A stretch of 38,815 nucleotides of DNA from a virus. The position numbers were made by a program, and so were the translations under genes. Under the pieces are notes generated by a model. It searched no databases. It had not been told where the DNA came from and worked only from the letters and a program-made list of their open reading frames with translations. The DNA lies in the IMG/VR virus record IMGVR_UViG_3300031857_000517, positions 1 through 38,815 of that record. One strand, written 5' to 3'. This document shows, in pieces, positions 32,863 through 38,815 of the stretch (positions within the stretch are counted from its first letter, which is position 1; each line of letters starts with the position of its first letter).

Positions 32863-34184
32863 GAGCAGGAGTAGCAGGGATAAACGCCGCTACTAAACTA
32901 GTAGACAATGGATATCCTGGTGAGTTAATCACTATTATAGACAAAGGTAATGACCCAATCAATCGCTTACCTGAAGAGGTAATGACAGGAATGTTAGGTG
33001 CTGGTGGTTGGTCAGATGGTAAATTAACATATCATACCTCAATTGGTGGTCAATTAGCTAAGTATTGCGGCGAAGAAAAAGCAATGGAATTGATGAAACA
33101 AGTAGTAGATAATTTTACTCGTTTCCATCCTAAACCAGATGAAATATTTATGTCTGATCCACAAGAAGAACCTGAATTTATTAAACCATACTTTGGTTTG
33201 AGAATGTTTCCTGTATGGCACATTGGATCTAATTATTTACATGAGATTGCTAAAACATGGTATCAATATTTGTTAGATAAAGGTGTTAGATTTGAATGGA
33301 ATACTGAAATCACATATATTGATTTTAAAAATCCTCATGGTTATACTTTAGTAGAAGGTAAACAAGGTAAAGGAGGAGAATATACTGTGTATGGAACAAC
33401 AGGAGATGAATTAATATTCGCTGTAGGTAAATCAGGTATTGATTTTGCTCAAAAATTAGCTGATGATTATAAATTACCTAATGAACCTAAATCAGTACAG
33501 ATTGGTGTTCGTTTTGAAGCGCCACAAAAATACTTTCAAAAACTAATTGATGTATCTTATGATTTCAAATTATATCAAAAATTTAATAACGTTAGTTTAC
33601 GTTCATTTTGTACTAATAATAATGCTGCATATGTGGCTGTTGAAGAAACTTATGGAGATGTTAGTTACAATGGTCACGCTAAAAAAGGTAAGGAATTTGA
33701 AAATCAAATGACCAACTTTGGTATTCTAATGGAAATTAAGGGTATTGAAGATCCATTTAAGTGGAGTAGAGATGTAGTACAAAAATTACAAATAGATGGA
33801 AAGGGATTATATTATAGCCCATCTAGAACTGTAAGTAAAACATCTGAGGGTACAGATGTGACAGCACATCAAATTAAATTTTTAGATGGATTTAAAGGAG
33901 CAATGGGTGAATATGCTGATTATGTTTTAAACTTTATTGATGATATGAATAAGGTATTTGAATTTGGTGATGATTGGGGTATGTATATTCCTGAAGTAAA
34001 ATATTTAAGCCCTGAGCCATTAGTTAATTACCATAACTTGTCATTAACAACTTATCCAAATGTATACTTTGTAGGTGATGCTTTAAGTGCTCGTGGTATT
34101 ACAGTGTCAGGTGCACATGGTATTTATGTTGCTGAAAAGTTAATTCAACACAGTCATCTTGTAGACTTAACCTCAACTAATTAA
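32838..34184 (+). CDS. FAD-dependent oxidoreductase (COG2509-like)
   Basis: A 448-residue protein. The N-terminal dinucleotide-binding motif is KKIVIVGAGVAGINAATKLV (residues 3-22). GAGGWSDGKL near residue 55 resembles the GxG-SDGKL signature of FAD-dependent dehydrogenases of the COG2509 type. The C-terminal FAD site is YFVGDALSARGITVSGAHG (about 414-432). It has no membrane segment. The substrate is unknown; in a phage this would be an auxiliary metabolic or nucleotide/tRNA-modifying enzyme. The start overlaps the preceding gene, supporting co-expression. No truncation is seen. Identity as a flavoprotein is firm; the family is a recollection. Confidence 0.85.
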   Translation: MDKKIVIVGAGVAGINAATKLVDNGYPGELITIIDKGNDPINRLPEEVMTGMLGAGGWSDGKLTYHTSIGGQLAKYCGEEKAMELMKQVVDNFTRFHPKPDEIFMSDPQEEPEFIKPYFGLRMFPVWHIGSNYLHEIAKTWYQYLLDKGVRFEWNTEITYIDFKNPHGYTLVEGKQGKGGEYTVYGTTGDELIFAVGKSGIDFAQKLADDYKLPNEPKSVQIGVRFEAPQKYFQKLIDVSYDFKLYQKFNNVSLRSFCTNNNAAYVAVEETYGDVSYNGHAKKGKEFENQMTNFGILMEIKGIEDPFKWSRDVVQKLQIDGKGLYYSPSRTVSKTSEGTDVTAHQIKFLDGFKGAMGEYADYVLNFIDDMNKVFEFGDDWGMYIPEVKYLSPEPLVNYHNLSLTTYPNVYFVGDALSARGITVSGAHGIYVAEKLIQHSHLVDLTSTN

Positions 34185-34208
34185 TTATATTTAATAAAAT
34201 AAAATAAT

Positions 34209-34442
34209 ATGGCTAAAGAAATATCAGGTGTTAAACGATTGAAATCAGTTGATGGTAGAATCGTTCACTATTTAGATGGTAAATTACATAACTGGGAAGA
34301 ACCAGCTGTTGTACATCCAGATGGAAAAAAAGAATATTGGCTATTTGGTATTCAATATACTAAAGATGAGTTTATGGATCGCAAACGTGATTCAAATGGT
34401 GTACCACCAGCTAAAGATCCAAAATACGATACACGTCTCTAA
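34209..34442 (+). CDS. Small hypothetical protein with Trp/Gly beta repeats
   Basis: A 77-residue protein. GRIVHYLDGKLHNWEEPAVV and HPDGKKEYWLFGIQYTKDEF resemble the short beta-hairpin repeats (HRxDGPA...WYxxGK type) found in many phage and bacterial hypothetical proteins. Its C-terminus is charged and probably flexible. It lies 24 bases after the oxidoreductase gene, behind an A+T-rich spacer with TATTTAAT. The function is unknown. Confidence 0.72.
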   Translation: MAKEISGVKRLKSVDGRIVHYLDGKLHNWEEPAVVHPDGKKEYWLFGIQYTKDEFMDRKRDSNGVPPAKDPKYDTRL

Positions 34443-34447
34443 TTTAA

Positions 34448-34455
34448 TATTTATA
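34448..34455 (+). promoter_or_regulatory. TATTTATA intergenic motif
   Basis: Exact TATTTATA six bases after the stop at 34442 and 13 bases before the ATG at 34469. Confidence 0.5.
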
Positions 34456-34468
34456 CCAAACTGAACAC

Positions 34469-34990
34469 ATGAAAATAGGATTATGCGGAACAATGTCTGT
34501 AGGTAAAACAACGCTAGTTAAAGCGTTAGCTGAACTAGACTTGTTCAAAAAATATAAAATAGCTACAGAACGTAGCAAATACTTAAAAGATTTAGGTATT
34601 CCATTAAATACTGATTCAACAGTTAATGGCCAAATAGTATTCTTAGCTGAACGTGCTAGTGAACTACTCCATAAAGACATTATAACAGACCGTACAATAT
34701 GGGACGTATCAGCATTTACAATGTTGGCTAAATCAATAGATAGCGGTTTTAAATCGTCATTAGTCAACACAGCTATGACATTGAAAGACCAATATGATAT
34801 TGTATTTTATATTGATCCTGTTGGTACTAATATGGAAGACAATGGTGTTAGAGAGACAGATCTTGAATATAGAGCTAATGTAAATCAAGAAATTTTGCGT
34901 TTACTTACACTACATCCACCTAAAAAGATGATAGTTTTAAGTGGTTCTACTGGAGATCGTATAAATACTATATTAGACAGTATATTTTAA
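34469..34990 (+). CDS. P-loop kinase, NadR/AAA_28-like
   Basis: A 173-residue protein with Walker A GTMSVGKT (residues 7-14) at the very N-terminus. ATERSKYLKDLGIPLN and IITDRTIWDVSAFTML follow the pattern of AAA_28/NadR-type or thymidylate-kinase-like nucleotide kinases, including the D-R strand (TDR). YDIVFYIDPVGTNMEDNGVR supplies a lid-like segment. It is full length for a small kinase and has no leader. The substrate is probably a nucleoside, nucleotide or nicotinamide compound, but this cannot be decided by eye. Confidence 0.8.
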   Translation: MKIGLCGTMSVGKTTLVKALAELDLFKKYKIATERSKYLKDLGIPLNTDSTVNGQIVFLAERASELLHKDIITDRTIWDVSAFTMLAKSIDSGFKSSLVNTAMTLKDQYDIVFYIDPVGTNMEDNGVRETDLEYRANVNQEILRLLTLHPPKKMIVLSGSTGDRINTILDSIF

Positions 34991-34992
34991 AA

Positions 34993-35000
34993 TATTTATA
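34993..35000 (+). promoter_or_regulatory. TATTTATA intergenic motif
   Basis: Exact TATTTATA two bases after the kinase stop and 19 bases before the ATG at 35020. Confidence 0.5.
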
Positions 35001-35019
35001 ACTATAATAAAAACAAATC

Positions 35020-35985
35020 ATGGCAGATTTCGACTACAAAAAATTTTTAACTGAGTCAAAACTTAAAATTAAAGTTCCTGTAAAGGAAATGGCTCGTATT
35101 GCTAAAGAAAAATACAAACTAAATTCTGATTTTCCAGGCATTAGTGATAGAATTAAAGATCCTTCAAGTTTTAAGCTAGATAGAAAACAACAAGTTGTTA
35201 ATTATTTTGTAGCTCAAGCGAAAGAACAAGGTATTAAACCAATGGAAGTTGAATTACTTAAGAGTGACATTGAAAAAAATGCTGCTCCAGGTGTTAACTG
35301 GTCTTTCACTCCTGATATTAGAAATCAGTTGTTAACTACAACAACACCTAAACAAGCTGCTGCTCCTGAAGATGAAGAAGGCGCGTTTTTTGGAGGTGCT
35401 GATGATGCTGAAGATTTATTTATAGGTAAAAGTAAGCTTAAAACTAAAAAAGCTCCTACAGCTACTGATGATACAGATGATGAACCATCTGAAAAAGAAT
35501 TTACTAAAATTAAAGCTCCTAAAGTTACAGGTTCAAATATGAGAGCTGGTGAGTGGTTTGTTGATAATGATGATTTAATCTCTAAAATTATTAAACAATA
35601 CGCTACATCAACTATGAAAACAGGTCGTGTAGTTAAGGAAGTTGAAGATGGTGGTATGTCAAGTAGTGATTTTAAATCAGCTCAATTAAAATCTAAAGAA
35701 ACTGCTAAAGCAGCTTTACCAAGTTTAGTTCAACAGCTTGTAGATAAAATAGAAGAACTAAAAGAAGAAGATTATAATGCTTATGTTAAAGTATTAAATG
35801 ATCTAGACAAATATAAATTTGGTGTTACTAATACTAAAGGTGTTTTAAAACAAATTCTAAAAGCATTAGGTGAAGACTCAATTCCAGCTATCGGATCTAA
35901 GAGAAAAAGTAGTGAAGAAGATGAACTTAAAAAATTAGGAATTGATGATGAACCAATTGAATTAGATGGAGAAGAAGAAATTTAA
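35020..35985 (+). CDS. Putative internal head protein with T4-CTS-like leader
   Basis: A 321-residue acidic/Lys-rich protein. Its leader, MADFDYKKFLTE then Ser, is the closest in the window to the T4 capsid-targeting sequence (MKTYQEFIAE then Ala). The body is low complexity: a helical N-terminal third, an acidic Ala/Glu/Asp/Thr region (about residues 108-165), a helical segment (LPSLVQQLVDKIEELKEED) and an acidic C-terminus. This composition fits internal or scaffold-type proteins. It is followed after four bases by the two-TM coiled-coil gene. No enzymatic motif is seen. Confidence 0.72.
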   Translation: MADFDYKKFLTESKLKIKVPVKEMARIAKEKYKLNSDFPGISDRIKDPSSFKLDRKQQVVNYFVAQAKEQGIKPMEVELLKSDIEKNAAPGVNWSFTPDIRNQLLTTTTPKQAAAPEDEEGAFFGGADDAEDLFIGKSKLKTKKAPTATDDTDDEPSEKEFTKIKAPKVTGSNMRAGEWFVDNDDLISKIIKQYATSTMKTGRVVKEVEDGGMSSSDFKSAQLKSKETAKAALPSLVQQLVDKIEELKEEDYNAYVKVLNDLDKYKFGVTNTKGVLKQILKALGEDSIPAIGSKRKSSEEDELKKLGIDDEPIELDGEEEI

Positions 35986-35989
35986 ACTT

Positions 35990-36664
35990 ATGAAAAAATA
36001 CATTTTACCTATTATTTTAATTTTAATTTTGTTATGGCTAGCATTTGATAAAGTATCAAATATTGGTTTAACAGAAGAATTTAAAACAAAACAAGACAGT
36101 TTAGTACATGCTGTTGATAGTATGCAATTAGAAATTGCTAAAGATGATGCTGAAATTGATTCTTTAGATATAGTAGCTGTTGAGTTACAATACAAACTGG
36201 ATCATCAAAAAGCTAAAGTAGTTAAAATTAGAGAAATTATTGAAGTAGAAAAAAATAGCATTGATGCTTATTCTGACCCAGAATTAGTAACCTCATTTAA
36301 TAATCGCTACCCAGCAGATACAATTAGTAACCCATTACTAGTAGCACAACCAGTATTAGTTAGTGCAGCTAAGGATTTAGTAGAATTAGATGGTGCTAAA
36401 CAAATCATAGTACTTAAAGATTCATCTATTAATACATTAGAAGAAAAAGTAACTGTTAAAGATAGTGTTATTGCTAAGTATGTTTCTAAGGAAAATACCT
36501 ATAAGAACATGGTTGCTAATCAACAAACACAAATTAAAGATTGGAAATTTCAATATAATACTTTACAGTTAGAAAATACAAAACTAAAAGCAAAAAATAA
36601 GTTTACTAAAATAGGTGCTGGTTTAATCGCTGGCGGTTTAGTATATTTGATGTTAGTGAAATAA
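35990..36664 (+). CDS. Coiled-coil protein with N- and C-terminal membrane segments (spanin-like?)
   Basis: 224 residues from the ATG at 35990. An in-frame upstream ATG at 35966 overlaps the previous gene and would put charged residues before the membrane segment, so it is rejected. Residues 3-20 (KYILPIILILILLWLAFD) are a clear N-terminal membrane anchor. A long charged coiled coil with Asp/Lys/Glu heptads spans about 30-190 and ends in QIKDWKFQYNTLQLENTK. The C-terminus, GAGLIAGGLVYLMLV, is hydrophobic. It may be an Rz-like inner-membrane spanin, but a second hydrophobic end is atypical and no partner lipoprotein is adjacent. Confidence 0.72.
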   Translation: MKKYILPIILILILLWLAFDKVSNIGLTEEFKTKQDSLVHAVDSMQLEIAKDDAEIDSLDIVAVELQYKLDHQKAKVVKIREIIEVEKNSIDAYSDPELVTSFNNRYPADTISNPLLVAQPVLVSAAKDLVELDGAKQIIVLKDSSINTLEEKVTVKDSVIAKYVSKENTYKNMVANQQTQIKDWKFQYNTLQLENTKLKAKNKFTKIGAGLIAGGLVYLMLVK

Positions 36665-36676
36665 AATAAAACTAAA

Positions 36677-36919
36677 ATGAACGAAATTGAAAGAATGCAA
36701 GAGTTAGCTAATGTTGCTAATAAAGCTGATATTAAACTTAAAAAACTTTTAAAAGTTAATAGTCACGAGTCTCTTTATAATAGTATAATTAATATACCTG
36801 CTAGTGAAGCAAATAAAGTAGCTTTAGGAATGGAATTAATTTTTAATAATTTTGATTGTGCTCCTAATGGAGGTGTAATTAGTAATGTTATAGAATATTT
36901 AAGACAAAAATCAAAATAA
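36677..36919 (+). CDS. Small protein with NEIERMQELA N-terminus
   Basis: An 80-residue helical protein. MNEIERMQELANVANKAD resembles the NEIKRMQQLAG leader of the gene at 31923 but lacks a clean (L/I)XE site within the first 20 residues. The rest contains SLYNSIINIPASEANKVALG and a short C-terminal helix. It is the last gene before the packaging module and is followed by two hairpins. The function is unknown. Confidence 0.7.
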   Translation: MNEIERMQELANVANKADIKLKKLLKVNSHESLYNSIINIPASEANKVALGMELIFNNFDCAPNGGVISNVIEYLRQKSK

Positions 36920-36924
36920 GCCCC

Positions 36925-36946
36925 GCTATAGTCTCAGTATTATAGC
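36925..36946 (+). other. Hairpin between gene end and terminator
   Basis: GCTATA (36925-36930) pairs with TATAGC (36941-36946) around a ten-base loop, directly before the terminator. The weak-hairpin-then-terminator layout resembles 32262-32336. Confidence 0.4.
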
Positions 36947-36950
36947 TCTG

Positions 36951-36980
36951 AACCCGACCCCGTAAGGTCGGGTTTTCTTT
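36951..36980 (+). terminator. Strong intrinsic terminator
   Basis: AACCCGACC (36951-36959) pairs perfectly with GGTCGGGTT (36966-36974) around CCGTAA, followed by TTCTTT. It separates the small-gene region from the packaging genes. Confidence 0.88.
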
Positions 36981-36983
36981 ATA

Positions 36984-36991
36984 TATTTATA
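36984..36991 (+). promoter_or_regulatory. TATTTATA motif upstream of terminase
   Basis: Exact TATTTATA just downstream of the terminator and 13 bases before the ATG at 37005. Its place directly after a terminator is the best positional argument that the motif is a promoter. Confidence 0.55.
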
Positions 36992-37004
36992 TATAAACAG
37001 TTAC

Positions 37005-38594
37005 ATGAGTGATCAACAGAATATTAAAGAGATAATTAAACAGGAGTATATTAAATGCGCAACTGATCCTGTTTATTTTATGAGAAAATATTATTGGATT
37101 CAACACCCACAACGCGGCAGAATTCAATTTAATCTATATCCATTTCAGGAAGGTGTATTACATCAATTTAAAAAGAATAAATATAGTATTGTAAATAAGT
37201 CAAGACAGTTAGGTATATCTACTCTATCTTCAGCTTATTCACTTTGGTTAATGTTATTTAATAAAGATAAAAACGTACTTTGTATCGCTACTAAGCAGGA
37301 AACTGCTAAAAACATGGTTACTAAAGTAAAATTTGCTTATGATAACTTACCAAGTTGGTTACAACTAAAAGCTATAGAAAACAATAAATTAAGTCTAAAA
37401 TTAAGTAACGGGTCTCAAATTAAAGCAATTGGAGCGACAGGCGACGCAGGTAGATCTGAAGCCGTGTCATTACTGTTACTAGATGAGGCGGCGTTTATTG
37501 AAGGTATTGATGAGATTTTCGCTTCTGCTCAACAAACCTTGGCTACAGGAGGTCAATGTATTGCTATTTCAACTCCATTTGGTACAGGTAACTGGTTCCA
37601 TAGAACATTTATTGGAGGTGAAGAAGGTAAAAATGGATTTGTATCTATCAAATTACCTTGGACTGTACACCCTGAACGATCTCAAAAATGGAGAGATGAA
37701 CAAGATGCTATTTTAGGAGTTAGAAACGCCGCTCAAGAATGTGATTGTGACTTTACTACTTCAGGTGATACAGTAGTTGAACCTGATATTTTAAACTGGT
37801 ATATTCAAACATATCAAGCTGATCCTATAGCTAAAGGTGGATTTGATGGTAATTTATGGCGTTGGGAATATCCTGACTATACAAAACAATATATGGTTAT
37901 AGCTGACGTAGCTAGAGGTGATGGTAAAGACTATTCCGCATGCCATGTAATTGATATAAATGAAGCTAAACAAGTAGAAGAATATAAAGGACAAATTGGT
38001 ACTCGTGACTATGGTCATTTATTAGTATCAATAGCTACTGAATGGAATAATGCTTTGTTAGTAATTGAAAACGCTAATATTGGTTGGGATACAATACAAA
38101 CAGTACTAGATAGAGGATACCAAAATGTATATTACTCATCTAAATCAGATACTGCTAACATCACAATGGATAATTTTTTAAACAGAAATGATAATAACTT
38201 AGTACCTGGTTTCACTAACTCTACTAAAACAAGACCACTTGTTGTTTCAAAATTAGAAGCATATATGCGTGACAGAGCTTGTGTTATTCAATCTCGTCGA
38301 CTATTAGAAGAATTAAGAACATTTGTTTGGAAACATGGTAAAGCTCAAGCTAATGATGGGTATAATGATGATCTTATAATGGCCTTTGGTATTGGTATGT
38401 TTCTACGTGACACTGCTTTAAAATTCTCTCAAACAGGTATGGATTTAACTCGTGCTTCGCTTGGAGGTATAGGAAGAATTTCGTATAATACCGGAGCAAG
38501 TAGCTTTTACTCACCGCATAATCCAACCCCTGATAATCCTTGGAAAATGGATGATGGCAGAGGCGGTATGGAAGACATCAGCTGGTTAATATAA
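37005..38594 (+). CDS. 17: Terminase large subunit, gp17-like
   Basis: A 529-residue packaging motor and nuclease. The ATPase half shows an unusual T4-type Walker A, SRQLGIST (residues 66-73), Walker B LLLLDEAAFIE (156-166) and a coupling-motif region AISTPFGTGNWF. The nuclease half starts at MVIADVARGDGKDYSA (Asp301, Asp310), with VIENANIGW and the C-terminal acidic YNDDLIMAF. The length fits the family (T4 gp17 is 610 residues). It is expected to dock on the portal encoded next and fill the prohead. No small terminase gene is found upstream of it in this window. Confidence 0.95.
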   Translation: MSDQQNIKEIIKQEYIKCATDPVYFMRKYYWIQHPQRGRIQFNLYPFQEGVLHQFKKNKYSIVNKSRQLGISTLSSAYSLWLMLFNKDKNVLCIATKQETAKNMVTKVKFAYDNLPSWLQLKAIENNKLSLKLSNGSQIKAIGATGDAGRSEAVSLLLLDEAAFIEGIDEIFASAQQTLATGGQCIAISTPFGTGNWFHRTFIGGEEGKNGFVSIKLPWTVHPERSQKWRDEQDAILGVRNAAQECDCDFTTSGDTVVEPDILNWYIQTYQADPIAKGGFDGNLWRWEYPDYTKQYMVIADVARGDGKDYSACHVIDINEAKQVEEYKGQIGTRDYGHLLVSIATEWNNALLVIENANIGWDTIQTVLDRGYQNVYYSSKSDTANITMDNFLNRNDNNLVPGFTNSTKTRPLVVSKLEAYMRDRACVIQSRRLLEELRTFVWKHGKAQANDGYNDDLIMAFGIGMFLRDTALKFSQTGMDLTRASLGGIGRISYNTGASSFYSPHNPTPDNPWKMDDGRGGMEDISWLI

Positions 38595-38599
38595 ATAAA

Positions 38600-38607
38600 T
38601 ATTTATA
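38600..38607 (+). promoter_or_regulatory. TATTTATA motif upstream of portal gene
   Basis: Exact TATTTATA six bases after the terminase stop and 15 bases before the ATG at 38623. A sense TATAAATA overlaps the same stretch at 38590-38597. Confidence 0.5.
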
Positions 38608-38622
38608 ACATATCAATATATT

Positions 38623-38815
38623 ATGGGATTATTTGACAATTTAAAACGGTTATTCTCTTCAGACGTCGTTATTCGTAACGTTGGTGGCGATGAATTGAGA
38701 GTAATTGACACAGATCGTATACAATCATTAGGTACTTTACAGACTAATGCGCTTGTAGATCGATTTACTAAAATTTATACCACATCTGGTGCTGGTATAT
38801 ATAATGTAAACAACG
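38623..38815 (+). CDS. 20: Portal protein, gp20-like (3' truncated by window end)
   Basis: The first 64 codons are present. MGLFDNLKRLFSSDVVIRN, then LRVIDTDRIQSLG, matches the start of T4-like portal proteins. The terminase-portal order (17 then 20) agrees with T4, with genes 18 and 19 absent between them. The rest of the gene lies beyond the window. Confidence 0.85.
   Translation, partial: MGLFDNLKRLFSSDVVIRNVGGDELRVIDTDRIQSLGTLQTNALVDRFTKIYTTSGAGIYNVNN

Noticed and set aside
34276-34464. Small plus-strand open frame overlapping the gene at 34209
   Set aside because: It is a shadow in a second frame; the gene at 34209 has the recognisable beta-repeat pattern.
35966-35990. Upstream ATG for the two-TM coiled-coil gene
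   Set aside because: It lies inside the previous gene and adds a Lys-rich extension; the ATG at 35990 starts right at the membrane anchor.
1-38815. tRNA genes, integrase, transposase or insertion-sequence ends
   Set aside because: I found no cloverleaf-like sequence in the intergenic gaps, no recombinase or transposase motifs and no terminal inverted repeats. Subtle RNA genes could still be missed by eye.

Overview
The window is a contiguous part of a T4-like tailed-phage (myovirus) genome. Every gene is on the + strand and coding density is very high. The base composition is strongly A+T-rich. The diagnostic T4-type proteins are gp25, gp6, a gp61-like primase, gp17 (large terminase) and the start of gp20 (portal). 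Almost no start codon is preceded by a Shine-Dalgarno sequence; A-rich or TATTTATA-containing leaders are found instead. Two intergenic regions carry sequences resembling the Bacteroidota -33/-7 promoter. A Bacteroidota (flavobacteria-like) host is therefore the best inference, but no host gene is present to prove it.

Layout. (1) 2-19036 is the baseplate, tail and adhesin module. It begins with two unrecognised genes, then an OB-fold-like hub/spike protein, a tail-associated lysin with LAS metallopeptidase motifs, a beta-rich spike-like protein, a helical protein, gp25, gp6, a GH19 muramidase/chitinase-type enzyme, a DNRLRE-like protein and a 1637-residue protein with a LamG-like domain. Five adhesin/fibre-type proteins follow; three of them have Pro/Ser/Thr/Val stalks and unrelated tips that all end in Ala-Cys. 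(2) 19059-22223 holds a GIY-YIG nuclease, a primase, a PD-(D/E)XK nuclease, two small genes behind twin promoters, and an AT-hook protein. (3) 22235-36919 is a dense run of mostly small, functionally mixed genes: P-loop kinases, a nucleotidyltransferase/metallopeptidase/HAD fusion, a ferritin-like protein, Cys-rich proteins, a cupin-like protein, membrane proteins and an FAD oxidoreductase. (4) 37005-38815 is the packaging module: terminase followed by portal.

The most striking observation is in region 3. About a dozen proteins with unrelated bodies share a short N-terminal segment of the form M-K-x(n)-(L/I)-x-E, for example MKIRIKE, MISLIKILKE, MKKSELKQLIRE and MADFDYKKFLTE. In T4, a roughly ten-residue capsid-targeting sequence ending in (L/I)XE sends internal proteins into the prohead and is removed by the gp21 protease. 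I infer that region 3 encodes a large set of virion-packaged, probably co-injected cargo proteins, possibly including polyproteins with internal (L/I)XE sites. This is a hypothesis; the matching protease should lie just past the end of the window if T4 gene order holds.

A second genome-wide signal is the 9-mer ATATTTATA, found upstream of 13 gene starts that are not tightly coupled to the preceding gene. It is the reverse complement of the T4 late-promoter core preceded by A. Two hairpin terminators (32303-32336 and 36951-36980) bound transcription units. No tRNA, CRISPR array, integrase or insertion sequence was found, and no gene-free stretch exceeds about 115 bases.
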